A program made the translations under genes and the position numbers. Shown here in pieces: positions 25,130 through 36,112 of a stretch of 64,000 bases of DNA. This DNA comes from Conchocele bisecta (taxonomy: Eukaryota > Mollusca > Bivalvia > Lucinida > Thyasiridae): assembly GCA_029237695.1 (NCBI GenBank), contig CM055265.1, forward strand, positions 123,526,834 to 123,590,833, read 5' to 3'. Each line of letters begins with the position of its first letter. Position 1 is the stretch's first letter. The notes under the pieces were generated by a model, which was given only the letters and a program-made list of their open reading frames with translations, ran no database searches and was not told the DNA's origin.

Positions 25130-25877
25130 ATTAATCACAGTACTTCCGGACGTATATGAGTCTCCTAACAGATTCGAGTTATTGAGCGAGGAAAGTCAGC
25201 ATTTCAGTGATAATGGGAATAATGAGGAGAACTTAACAAAAAAAAGTTAAAATGTCACTCCGAAGAAACGCTCAAAACGAAAGAAGGCACAATATTGCCC
25301 CTCCGTGGCACCAAATATCGATGTTTTCGTTGATGAGTGTATGGATCTCGTGACGTCAACCATTGATGAGGAGACCTTGGTAGATATGGAGGAAATTAGC
25401 GAAAAGGAAGACACTTTTCAATCGAGTCCTGCAATTTCCAAACAGTCTTCTGATGAAGAATCTGAATTCAATCCGGGGCCCCTGGGGAACAAATTTATGG
25501 ACACAAAAACAATCATTGATTTGATGAAGGCTCCTCATAGTCTGCTGACGGAAATTCCAATAGGCAGGAAAGATGGAATGTTTTTTATTATTGATAACAC
25601 AGCAAACATCGCCAAAAGAAAAATTAATGACAATTCTGTGTACTGGGATGACTGTGGAGCCTGGGAGGGCGCTTCGTCTCCAGCCACGCTGTTCACTCAA
25701 ATAGGAAACAAATTTACTTCAGGAAAACTGCGCGAAAAAGTGTACGTTGTTGAAAAACAAGTGAACAAAAAATGGGTGTTCGTCCCAGTAGATACACAAC
25801 CACAAAAATGTGACGTTCTAGAAGTGCATCGGCTCTATCGAACTCTGGAAGCATCTCCTGCAGGTCCTGTTTCGTAG
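25130..25877 (+). pseudogene. Linker region of the MULE-like transposon protein
   Basis: Coding continues from the OTU segment through an acidic/basic stretch with stops near 25249 (a CCCAAA-type basic block with KKRSKRKKA follows). It then forms an uninterrupted frame at 25305-25877. That frame is acidic at first (ESEFNPGP near 25460) and ends with an aromatic-rich domain containing VYWDDCGAWEG near 25640-25670 and TLFTQIGNKFTSG. I do not recognise this domain by name, but its position before a MULE transposase core fits an N-terminal DNA-binding or accessory region. It ends at a stop at 25875-25877, and the transposase frame begins at 25882. Confidence 0.6.
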
Positions 25878-25881
25878 GAGA

Positions 25882-27337
25882 ATGACGTGGCTCGAAAATA
25901 TACCCTCATATATGGAATCTTTACCGGAAAATGCCGCTGTGGCATATTACATTGGCACCTTCCCTGATCGAAAATATCACGGCAACACCAAACAGAAGAA
26001 GACAAATACGAAATATGTTGGGACAAAACCGAAAGTGGCTAAAAGATTGAGGTCTCTATTAATGCAAGAACCAGTAAAAAATTCGGAGCGGCAGGAAAAT
26101 ATGGATAATGAATCATTAAATGATCATGAACGACAAAGAAATGAGAAGCAACTAAGAAAAATTAAACATTCTATCAATCGCGAAAAAAATAATGTGGCGG
26201 GGACTAATGCAGCAGACAATGTAATTAAGGTAGCAGAAATGACAAAGAAACATGAATTTGTAAAAAGCGTCAAACACATGAGTGGTGTACTACACCCACT
26301 AGTTACATTATTTACAGACCAGCAAATTAGTGACATCAAACGATTTTGTTTTATAGAGCACGGGACAGTATTGGGGATTGATAAAACGTATAATCTTGGT
26401 GATTGTTATGTGGCACCAACGGTGTATAAAGACCTTTCGGTTCTAAGACGGTCTACGCTTGACCACCCAATTTGTTTCGGCCCGACCTTCATACACACCA
26501 GCAGCACCACCAAAGCATATAGCACTTTCTTTCACGACCATCTAATAGATGCTGACATTCACCTAATGACAGTAGGAAGCGACGAAGAATACGCGTTTAA
26601 GAAGGCTATAAATCATTGTTTCCATGGATGTACACATGTTTTGTGTACACGACACCTCAAACAAAATGCGAACAGATATATGGAAGACGAATCTGGATTT
26701 CCAATGAAAGTTAGGCAGGTCATATTAAACAAAATATTTGGGAAAGAGGGTTTGACGGAATCAACGGATGTTGATGTTTACAACACACGTGTTATGAATA
26801 TTCAATCGATAATTGATGAAAATGACAATGCTCCCAATAGAAAAAAATCAGGTTGTATTTTGACAATAAATTACTTTCATTATTAAAAGAGCATGTGATT
26901 GAACCCGCAAAACGTGGAAAGATTCAAGCTAATTGGACAAACAACAATTCGGAAAGTGCGAATCACATACTGAAGTCAGCTATTTCCTGGAAGGCCAGAG
27001 ATATGCCGAAATTATTGAAATGTTATACACCATTGTGAAGGGGGAATAAATTGAAAGAGGACGTGCCATCCGGGATATGGGCAATTTTACACTCTCTCAT
27101 GCTTTCCAACACCATGGCACAGACTTAGATCGCTGGACAAATTTGTCCCAAGACAGCAGAGACAAGAGAATGAAAAGATTTCGTTCAGAAAATGGTAGGA
27201 CAAACCCAAATGTCATTGTCTCTACAGACGGAACACGGACTTTCCTATACACATCATCTGCCGGGAAAAAGAAAAAAAACAAATTAAACGGAAACGGTCC
27301 GAAAAATCAAGAACACAATCCAAAAAAAAGATTATAA
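25882..27337 (+). pseudogene. MULE-type DDE transposase, frameshifted
   Basis: The transposase core is visible in order. The first acidic block is VLGIDKTYNLGDCYV near 26370-26415. The second is TVGSDEEYAF near 26570-26595. Next comes the C-x-x-H pair in HVLCTRHLKQN near 26635-26665. After a frameshift near 26850, the glutamate block NNNSESANHILKSAI lies near 26940-26985. A C-terminal region at 27077-27337 contains STDGTRTFLYTSSAGKKKK near 27220-27270 and a basic end. A stop interrupts near 27040. These blocks match the DDE layout of the MULE-like transposases common in cnidarians and bivalves. Terminal inverted repeats were not identified. It is inactive as read. Confidence 0.83.
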
Positions 27338-27394
27338 CAGAGATAAAATGTGACTAGAAATGTGGCCTACGAGGCACTATGGGGTTAAAGCAGC

Positions 27395-28450
27395 ATATGT
27401 AGTTGCAGATGTACAAGGCGTATATAATAGCATGCGAAACGGATTGGACAATGTTCAACTCCTGACTCATAGGGTCTCGCATTTATTTATGTTTCCCCCA
27501 CCATGTTACCGCCCGGTCAGGCAGTCGTTATGCCTCTTGTAACAAGGACTTGTTGTGACATAGTATGTAGTTGCAGATGTACAAGGCGTATATAATAGCA
27601 TGCGAAACGGATTGGACAATGTTCAACTCCTGACTCATAGGGTCTCGCATTTATTTATGTTTCCTCCGCCATATGTTACCGCCCGGTCAGGCAGTCGTTA
27701 TGCCTCTTGTAACAAGGACTTGTTGTGACATGGTATGTAGTTGCAGATGTACAAGGCGTATATAATAGCATGCGAAACGGATTGGACAATGTTCAACTCC
27801 TGACTCCTAGGGTCTCGCAGTTATTTATGTTTCCTCCGCCATATGTTACCGCCCAGGCAGGCAATCGTTATGCCTCTTGTAACAAGGACTTGTTGTGACA
27901 TAGTATGATTCAAAAGTATCGTGCAAGTCATTGCCTTTGTGGTCAACGCTGCCTGTGTACCGTCTACCATATGTGACGAAATATTTCGCTTCCGTATGGA
28001 TAGTAGTGCACAGTCAGACAACTGCACAGACATACGGACATGCCTCTTGTAACAAGGACTTGTTGTGACATATTATGATTCAACAGTATCGTGCAAGTCA
28101 TTGCCTTTGCGGTCAACGCTGCCTGTGTACCGTCTACCATACGTAAAGATATATTTCGTTTCCATATGGATAGTAGTGCACAGATCAGACAACTGCACAG
28201 ACATACGGACATGCCTCTTGTAACAAGGACTTGTTGTGACATAGTATGATTCAACAGTATCGTGCAAGTCATTGCCTTTGTGGTCAACGCTGCCTGTGTA
28301 CCGTCTACCATACGTAACGATATATTTCGTTTCCATATGGATAGTAGTGCACAGTCAGACAACTGCACAGACATACGGACATGCCTCTTGTAACAAGGAC
28401 TTGTTGTGACATAGTATGATTCAACAGTATCGTGCAAGTCATTGCCTTTG
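27395..28450. repeat. Two-unit satellite, period ~170 bp
   Basis: Three copies of unit A start near 27401, 27569 and 27739 (with GTTGCAGATGTACAAGGCG). They are followed by three full and one partial copy of unit B starting near 27907, 28077, 28248 and 28418 (with GTATCGTGCAAGTCATTGCC). Both unit types end in the same block (CTTGTAACAAGGACTTGTTG). Measured periods are 168-171 bp. Reading frames over it are repeat-derived. Confidence 0.9.
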
Positions 28451-28540
28451 TAGTTTTATTGTAATCACTTGTAGCCCTCACGTCCCCACTAAATTCATAA
28501 TAACGTCGTGTAAAGTCGTCCTGTCCACGTCTAAGTTATA

Positions 28541-28897
28541 TCACCGTAGAATGCGTAAGGGATTGGAACTTGTTCCAACTGCCGACTTATAGTCGCGCAT
28601 GAATTCAGTTTCCCGCCATTTCAATATCGTCTTATTACCGCACTCCAGCCTACTGATCAAGGCAAGCAGTGATTTCACCGACTCTACATGTATATTGCAA
28701 ATGGTTTGAGTTGATTTAGGTGCTTTCCACCGTTTAACTAATTGCGCGAATGCGCAGGCTGATCTTGGGACTCCGTTGATTGCAGACTTTGTAAGGTCAT
28801 TTTTTCGCAGCCGGAGGCTTATTAATTGACAGTCATTAATTGTCGTCGGCAAATTATTTACTTTCAGAAACTGGTCGAATTTAAGAAATTTGCGCAT
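28541..28897 (-). CDS. Unrecognised open reading frame, 118 codons
   Basis: An uninterrupted frame lies in otherwise non-repetitive sequence. The protein is basic and leucine-rich, with a stretch RLRKNDLTKSAINGVPRSA and a later SLLALISRLECGNKTILKW. The composition looks protein-like and not like translated repeat. I do not recognise the family and see no splice sites that I trust. It could be an exon of a host gene on the minus strand or a remnant of a transposon protein. Confidence 0.3.
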   Translation of the reverse strand: MRKFLKFDQFLKVNNLPTTINDCQLISLRLRKNDLTKSAINGVPRSACAFAQLVKRWKAPKSTQTICNIHVESVKSLLALISRLECGNKTILKWRETEFMRDYKSAVGTSSNPLRILR

Positions 28898-30399
28898 CTA
28901 AACATGCTAAATGCCACAATTATGGTCCTACATACGAAGCTTAAACCATGTATGTACATGTATTACGGTTTAAAACTAAAACAATATATTAAAAAAACAC
29001 AATTGAAATCGGTAGTAGCGAGTATCAAAAAGCTATACAAATTGTGGTACATTTATCATGCTGCGGAAACCAATAAACATACTACAAATATAGCATATAT
29101 TTCAATGAAAACAGATCTTAGTATTTAGAAGCAAACTACAGTACCAACTTAAAAACACAATTCATTCAGAAACAAAAAACGAGGCAATGCCACGAATGCC
29201 GGGTTTTTCGAAAGCCGATTAGGATGAAAAAAAGGTCACGGTAGCAATGGAAGTTGTGCACTACGATGGTTCTGGATGATTTAATATGTTGGAAATATAT
29301 GTAAACGCAGGCGAGCATCTGTTTTTTGCAGGCTCGAGTAGATCCAGATGACAGAGGGAGAATCATGAACAATGTATGACCGGCCATCAGAGCTCCAGTT
29401 AAGGGGCGTCATTTGACCAATTGTTTCTTATTTATTCACCAAAATTGGAATCGTCTTGGCAAGTTGGGAGTGCTTTAGAATCGTCTCAATCAGTTGCAAC
29501 CGGCGTAATATTTCACCGAGCATAGTGAAAAGCAGAAAATATAATGAAAAGTGATGATTGTGACCAGAACCTACGCCGGTTGCAACTGCCTGTTCATTTT
29601 AATTTTCTTATGTATACAAGTTTTCACAATATAATTATGTCAATTATATACCACCCGTACATTGTATCTCCAAAATGCCGGGAAGGTACATGCATCTCTC
29701 CAAAAAGCGGAAGGGACATGGACCAGGGCATACACTGATACACAAGGATATATTATAAATTCATAACGTGTAATGAGATGTACACACATGCAACATCCTG
29801 CTGAGGATGCACTTACGGGAGCATTTAGCATAATATACAAATATTACAATACATGTATATACAAATATTAAAAATGGGAAGAAATACATATAGAGCAGGG
29901 TCTACACCGACACGCCAGATAGTCTGATAACATAAGGAGAGCATACACTGCAGGTGTATTTGTGACATTTGTTTGTAGTTTGTAAACTATACTGGTGTGT
30001 ATTTCCCATACAACTGTGTGATTCAGTATAGCATAAATATAAAATATGGCAAAATTTTACTAATTTAACTTTTTTTTCTTCCCAATATATGTCAATTACA
30101 TACTGTACTTTGTCTCGATATATTCTTTACAATACCTATTGACAGTATCTTTAGTGTATTTGTAGTATATTTATATGTATATAGCCTGTATTTGGGGGCT
30201 TCAGTTTGCATTAATTTAAATAATGGTTAAATTAAACCGATTTTTTAAAATATATATAGTCTATTATATGCTATATTTTATATCAATATATGCTTTACAC
30301 TACACTACCAACTGATACTATCTATGGTATATTTGTGGCCTATTTATACATATATAGACTATATTTGGGTGTATTTGGGTGTTTCGTGTAACCACATTA
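28898..30399. other. AT-rich intergenic DNA, no gene recognised
   Basis: A sequence near 29172-29215 (CGAGGCAATGCCACGAATGCC) resembles one at about 14775-14805, marking a dispersed-repeat end. The remainder, including the very AT-rich stretch 29960-30380, contains no supported coding or RNA feature. Confidence 0.45.
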
Positions 30400-30835
30400 A
30401 AACCTTCCTTTCGTAACAATCTTCCTTTCGCGAAGGGAACCTACAAGAAATGTGACGGAGACATGGACAGACGGGTGGACACTTGGGACATTTCAATAAG
30501 TGGGTACAATTAAATTAAACTTGTAAAGTATTAATTAGTTTAGGTGAACTTGTAATTATTGATTTAAACTGCGTTAAAATGTTCCTTTCGTAGAGCAGTG
30601 TTCCTTTTGCAAAAGGAACGTTATATATCTATGTAACCGGTTAAACCCTCTATGTAACACCAAATATATAAATGTTATATAAAATTTGAGATAAACATAT
30701 AAATTGTAATTAAATTCAACTTGTAAGTATTAGCTAAGAGGAACTAATACCGAATTTACTGCATTAAAACCTTCCTTTCGTAGAACAATCTTCCTTTCGC
30801 GAAGGGAACCTTTCTTTCGCGAAAGGAAGGTTCCA
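30400..30835. repeat. TTCCTTTC-motif repeat, opposite orientation to 23.1-23.8 kb
   Basis: Several copies of CTTCCTTTCGTAGAACAATC and CTTTCGCGAAGGGAAC-type sequence occur. A hairpin near 30790-30832 has arms CCTTCCTTTCGCGAA and its inverse. The linking AT-rich sequence resembles that at 23110-23250. Confidence 0.5.
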
Positions 30836-31323
30836 TTCGCTGTTTAGTCAAACCCGATTCAGTCCATTCAGCTGTTAATGGGTACCAGCTAATTACCGGC
30901 AACCTCGATTGTATTTGATATTGTACATGTATGTACATGTATATATGAAATAAAGTATAATCTACATCTCTAAGTCCCCAACAGGGGTTTTAGATTAATG
31001 GAAGATAGATAGATAGATAGCTCCGTTTCATATGAAATCAGTAAACTCGTTTAATGAACACCATCTTAAATCATTTAAGATCCCCATTATATTAAAATAT
31101 ACATGTAAGTAAAATATATTAACACCACAGGCCTGTATAGTAGTATTGGCAAACAGTGTGAACAAAAACACCCCCTTTTCATAAATGGCCAAGTCTGAAA
31201 ATCAGTTTGTGGCCATTGGATTGTTTGCAAAATTAACATATCAAATTCCATTCCAGTTAGTGAGTGGTGAAAGGTTAAAGCACACGTCACAAAGCATTAT
31301 TCGTCACTGCGTAGTGAAGCCCA

Positions 31324-31848
31324 GTAGCCGATTTCATCAAAATTGCAAAGTATGCTTATCTAGAAAAGTATACTTTGAGGGAGTAATCATTTATTTTTCC
31401 CGAAATGCCTTATTTCATATAGAACTAACCACTGCATATATTTGATGATTAAAAGTATGCAGAATTAGTATACTGAATGTATTACATTATCACAGCCTAA
31501 TGTAATAAATTTAGTATAATAACAATTAATAAATTTATCCTAAAATTGAAAATTTCTCCCTCAAAGTATACTTTGCTAGTCCTGGACCCCAGCAGCTTGC
31601 TGTATATAGTCAACGTGAGCTTGTTTTGGAGGTAGCCAATCGCAGGATGAGACACCGCAGTGCCGGCCGCCAGACACTTCCGGCCCGAAGGTCATCGTTG
31701 CAGGGTCAAAATTCCCGGCGTTCCGACTGACGATGTGGTCGCCGGAATGATCGTGCCTAAAATCCGTCTGCCTCCAAATCCCGTGGCCCCGAATGAGAAC
31801 ATACCCAAGGCCAGTACTGCTCGGAAATATGTTGATGAAATCGGCTAC
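31324..31848. mobile_element. Palindromic MITE, family M, copy 1, interrupted by a Polinton gene piece
   Basis: The left end is GTAGCCGATTTCATCA and the right end GATGAAATCGGCTAC. The internal block AAAGTATACTTTGAGGGAG is repeated inverted. A weak central palindrome (ATTACATTATCACAGCC) matches the other copies at 32690-33006, 35435-35730 and 51897-52200. The right terminal repeat is split at about 31579/31829 by ~249 bp of foreign coding-like sequence. Confidence 0.85.
31580..31828 (-). pseudogene. Fragment of the Polinton ~400-residue conserved protein, embedded in a MITE
   Basis: The minus strand reads FDPATMTFGPEVSGG near 31690-31730, then CDWLPPKQAHVDYIQ near 31590-31640. These align colinearly with KMTFGAEVLGG, CHWLPTKVAHVEYLD in the complete protein at 45149-46354 (corresponding to about 45710-45820). 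The upstream part of the same frame is glycine-rich and diverged. It is a short internal piece with no start or stop of its own, bounded on both sides by MITE family M sequence. The encoded residues differ from the local Polinton, so the source was another element. Confidence 0.78.
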
Positions 31849-31882
31849 TGGTCTATCTGGAAGTCCACTGACGTACATGTAC

Positions 31883-32457
31883 TACTGTCTGTTTCACGAA
31901 ATCTGCCCAAATTTTACGGCAATATAAACAATGCAAAAACAGTATCTTTTTCGATAATATTATATTAAAGCAAAATGTAAGAATGAGCCTCCTTTTTATT
32001 TCGGGAAATTTTGTCAAATATTGATTTTATTACGAAAAATGTATTTGTCTATGGGAATTAAACACGGGGAAAGGAGGTACACGAGTTGTGGGAGGACTCA
32101 AAAAAATAAAAAAATTGGAAATGGACTCCGAAACCTGGTTAGATAGCTTGGAAATGATCTAACTAAGAAAACGAAAGTTAAATTTTGAAATCGGTCAACT
32201 ATTTCTTAAATTTTAAAAATGTCCCCATGTTAAAAATCCCCATAGACATCTTCACTCTGTGAAGATGTCTATGGGGATTTAACGTGGGAATTTTTTTTTT
32301 GTAGCATTAAAATCAATATTTGACCAAATTTCACGAAATAAAAAGAAGGTTCATTCTTAAATTTTGCTCAAATTTAATATTATCGTAAAAAATATTGTTT
32401 TTGCATTGTTTGTATGGCCGTAAAATTTGGGCAGGTTTCGTGAAACAGAGCAGTAGA
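31883..32457. mobile_element. Long palindromic element (~575 bp)
   Basis: The left arm (ACTACTGTCTGTTTCACGAA, then CTGCCCAAATTTTACGG) is inverted at the right arm (CCGTAAAATTTGGGCAG, then TTTCGTGAAACAGAGCAGTA). A second inner palindrome surrounds CTTCACTCTGTGAAG near 32252. It is non-coding and foldback/MITE-like. Confidence 0.82.
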
Positions 32458-32689
32458 TTATACAATCATGACTGTTTCATATGAGACACAACTTGTGATT
32501 TTTTGCCCAACAACATGTGCGATTTTTTCAAGGAAATATATTTACATCACCTCTGTCGCGAATATCGCGAATGTGAACTGACTAAAGGACAGTCGCCTGT
32601 GGGTCACTATTAAGAAGTTTTCGATGGGAGACAACTCTGTAACTAATAGTTTCATCATTTACCATGTTTACCCTGTTTACGAGAGTTCT

Positions 32690-33006
32690 GTAGCCTATTT
32701 CACCAACATTGCGAAGTATACTTATCTACATGTAGCAAAGTATACTTTGAGGGAGAAATTTTCAATTTTGGGATAAATTTATTATTTTTTATTATACTGA
32801 ATTTATTACATTATCACAGCCATTTTGGCTGTGATAATGTAATAAATTCAGTATAATAATTATGCATACTTTTAATCATCAAATATATGCAGTCGTTAGT
32901 TCAATATGAAACAATGCATTTCAGGAAAAATAAATGATTACTCCCTCAAAGTATACTTTGCTAGAAAAGTATACCGGTACTTTGCAATGTTGGTGAAATC
33001 GGCTAC
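32690..33006. mobile_element. Palindromic MITE, family M, copy 2
   Basis: It starts GTAGCCTATTTCACCAACAT and ends ATGTTGGTGAAATCGGCTAC. The inner block AAAGTATACTTTGAGGGAG is present in both orientations, with a central palindrome ATCACAGCCATTTTGGCTGTG near 32815. It is complete but slightly diverged at the left end. Confidence 0.88.
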
Positions 33007-33194
33007 TGATCAGCTTATCGATACTTATTTCTATCTTCTCACTGAAATTGATATGATTTATATTTGTAATTAGTTAAATGGTTAACTTTGCTTTGCATTT
33101 ATACATAAATAGTATACATGTAGTAATGAAATTCACCGTACGTTGTAATAATTGCCGGTCATTATATACCGTATAAAGAAGATGCCTAGAAACA

Positions 33195-33370
33195 AGAGAG
33201 CAGAACGAGGCCGAGGGGTAACACCGTCGGACTGGCACGCTGGCGAGCCGGGTTCGATTCAGGGTTCAGTTCCAGGGCGGTCGTATTTGTGAGGTACTTT
33301 TATTTGCGGCTCTACTAGTCCGTTCGGATAGGGACGTTAAACGGGTCATTAAATCCAAGCATTTACATTT
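33195..33370 (+). repeat. tRNA-derived SINE-like element
   Basis: A box A-like GAGGCCGAGGGGTAACAC and a box B-like GGGTTCGATTC, about 35 bp apart, give a degenerate tRNA-like head. They are followed by a tail with GGGACGTTAAACGGGTCATT, a type common in mollusc SINEs. It is not an intact tRNA: the stem pairing and 3' end are missing. Confidence 0.65.
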
Positions 33371-34904
33371 ACCTAGAAACAAACAATTGTGATGGATTAC
33401 TAATTCCGATTCCATGGATTACACAAGTGCCTGTGAATTATTCAATGTGTGTGTATCGGATTACTTAACATAAAACTATCGGATAAGTTAATAGAAAAGG
33501 GTCAAGTCAAATTTGTACATGATTTATTCGCATTCAAATGCAGGATTAAGGAATATCAAAGCGTCTTATTGAAACCTGGCATGGATTGCCTTGCCGGTTA
33601 TTGAGTTAAGCTCAACAAACGACTGGGAGAAATAGGAATTGTATGAAAGAAACAAATTTTGATTCACCAATACATGTTTAATAAAGTTATGACTGTATTC
33701 CCCATCTTTGTGATTAAAATGCCCGTATAACCGCCACAACCTCTGATATTCTGTAAATGACGTCGAAAGATGACGACATTTCGACGAATTCCGCATTTGG
33801 TATATGGACTTTTCGTCAACGTTCGACATCATTTACGGAAAATATCGCAAATATTGTAAATAATTAAGTTTCATGAGATATCGCAAATGTTCTTGGGTAT
33901 ACAATCACATGGCTTGTCTCAAATACATGTACATGTATTACCTTGTGCTGTATCGCTTGTCCAAATCGGAAAATGGGTTCGGAAACCACGTGATCACACA
34001 CCCTAAATAATATACGAGGCTCAGCGTGATTCACTTTCCGAGTAAAACAGGGTGTTGGATAACGTGGTCTATTGTTTACACTGCCGTAATGGCAGAACTC
34101 AGGTAAATATTATTAGCATTACCAAATTTTGTTGTACAACTTGTGTAGTTAGTCTCAACATTCTGCAGAGAAATTTGAATCGGACAACATCGAACATTGT
34201 TTAAACTTGGTCTGATTAAATGTTTTCTACATAATGTTCAGACTAACTACATAACTAATGTTGCTAAATTTGCTATTTGCGGACTCGTAGTGTTAACGGC
34301 TGGAACATGGCCATCATTAAAAGGAGGAAACCGTATTGATGAAAAATAAGATTTACCCGAGACCTCATGGGCGCCGCCATAAATGGAGTGTAAACAATAA
34401 ACGTGATCCCATACCCTGTGAACTAGGACTGAGCATGAAGCCAACACCGACGGCGCAAGTGTTTTATTTCCCGGGATATACATGCACTACGTGTATTTAT
34501 TACGCTCCCATGTTCGATAAATATGTACAATTATATATATAGTCTACTGTTGAGATTATACCAATTATTTCTTCTACGTGTATTAATAGTTGTATGTGTC
34601 CACGCATATTTGTCACGTAGTTTGACGTCATGCATGACCAGTTTCGAAATCCAAATACTGCAGCTGTTTCTATGAAAGGATATTATTGACTGCATGTTCT
34701 CCTAGACATGCATGTGCATGTACATATTGCGAGTGAAAGCACGTGACAAACTACGGATGTTCTCTTCACGGTGTACTTGTATTGTTATATTTGTTGATTA
34801 CGTATTTTCTCTCAAACCAATGGAAGGAACTGAAGCATGAACATATCAACACATGCATATTCTTTCATTCGTTGTCTAAGTTAATCTAATCTTTATAGCT
34901 TTGT

Positions 34905-35286
34905 TTATTCTTTCAAATCAACAGCATCGGGTCCCTTTGCCTTCTCATTTTGCCACGAATCTTTAGTTAGTACGGCGTTCTCCGCCGTAATTTCTAGCGT
35001 TTCATACTCGTGCAAAGGTTCCGCATTTTTGTGAGTGCACTGATACATTGGATTAACAAAGCCGTCGTCCGCACCTGCAGATGCTTCACTAGAAGTGTAG
35101 TCAGGAAAGTGAAATGGCTGCATCTGACTTGGATCCACTGCCGCGTATGGGTTTTCAGTATTCGTGTCCTTGGTCATAGGTACTTCTGTCTCGGCATAAC
35201 CCGGATTTGAAATGGCGATTTCACGTCCTTCGTTGTTCTGGTTGCTGTACACCACAGATGCATCTTGTGATCGGCTGTGCATGCGC
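34905..35286 (-). CDS. Terminal exon of a host membrane receptor: cytoplasmic tail
   Basis: A minus-strand exon begins after a 3' splice site (TATTATCAG, AG at 35288-35287) and ends at a TAA at 34907-34905. It encodes about 126 residues, hydrophilic and tyrosine-rich, with NPGY, NPYAAV, DYTSSE, NPMY and YETLEI motifs. These are docking-type sites for PTB/SH2 proteins, as in scavenger or Draper/MEGF10-like receptors; the family is not proven. The first base completes a codon begun in the transmembrane exon at 56299-56428, giving an uninterrupted juxtamembrane RRRM. An AATAAA overlaps the stop codon. Codon usage and the lack of stops support a functional host exon. The 5' exons lie beyond the window. 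Confidence 0.75.
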
Positions 35287-35380
35287 CTGATAATATTGAG
35301 AACATGGTGTTAATATTTAAAATGCTTCTTCAGGCAAGACAATGGTAAGTGTAAATTATGAATAAATGTGACTGAAGACT

Positions 35381-35910
35381 GTGGCTGTGACAGGAGAAAT
35401 GGGGCCTATAAGAACTGCGACAAGTGTAGCTCCCGTAACCGATTTCATAAAAATTGCAAAGTATATGATACATTGAGGAAGTAATCATTTATTTTTCCGG
35501 AAATGCATTATTTCATATAGAACTAACCAATGCATATAATTATTTGATGATTAAAAGTATGCAGAATCATTATATTGAATTTATTACATTATCACAGCCA
35601 AAATGGCTGTGATAATGTAATAAATTCAGTATAATACAAATTAATAAATTTATCCTTAAATTGAAAATGTCTCCCTCAAAGTATACTTTGCTAGAAAAGT
35701 ATACTTTGCAATGTTGATGAAATCGGCTACAGGTCAGATAGCGCACGCTTGTAGCCTGATATTGATCTATATTGCATGATAGAAGACGAGTACTTCATTG
35801 ATGGACTGGCGAACAGTGCAGATCCTGAACAGACTGTGCGGATGCACAGGCTGATCTGGATCTACACTAGTCGCAAAATCCGTAAGCCCCATTTCTCCAG
35901 TCACAGCCAC
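35381..35910. mobile_element. Inverted-repeat element containing a nested MITE
   Basis: A 25 bp sequence at 35381-35405 (GTGGCTGTGACAGGAGAAAT...) is inverted with one mismatch at 35886-35910. A family M MITE (35435-35730) lies inside. The part between 35800 and 35870 carries CAGACTGTGCGGATGCACAG, a motif seen at the ends of bivalve MITEs. It lies in the receptor intron. Confidence 0.6.
35435..35730. mobile_element. Palindromic MITE, family M, copy 3
   Basis: The left end is GTAACCGATTTCAT, and the right end GATGAAATCGGCTAC preceded by AAAGTATACTTTGC. A perfect central palindrome lies around 35600 (CACAGCCAAAATGGCTGTG). It sits in the receptor intron just left of the Polinton. Confidence 0.88.
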
Positions 35911-36112
35911 ACATGAGAAATCATGATTTCGAATGTAACGTGTAGTTACATGCGCTACATTGTACATGCATATATTTAGACACTGTAAATATATCCGCCT
36001 TACAATTAGGTACAAAAACTACTTGCGGTACATCCTTGGCGTCAGAACGGATGTAGTTCTCCCGCTGTTGTAAGGAACGCTATGATGCTTGCCCGAAAAT
36101 TGTATTAAATTA

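Noticed and set aside
27964..28437. 157-codon minus-strand frame
   Set aside because: It runs through the ~170 bp satellite unit B; the peptide itself repeats, and no start or family is recognisable.
27395..28450. CRISPR-like array
   Set aside because: Whole ~170 bp units repeat without variable spacers, and the DNA is eukaryotic.
31660..31968. Plus-strand frame over the MITE insertion
   Set aside because: It is the antisense of the Polinton fragment, which has clear similarity on the minus strand.
33195..33265. A functional tRNA gene
   Set aside because: Box A and box B-like elements are present, but the acceptor stem and 3' half do not pair; the SINE tail explains it better.
33566..33832. 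88-codon minus-strand frame
   Set aside because: It overlaps a dispersed repeat also seen near 21365-21480 (CATTTACG and CCGCATTTG motifs) and has no domain.
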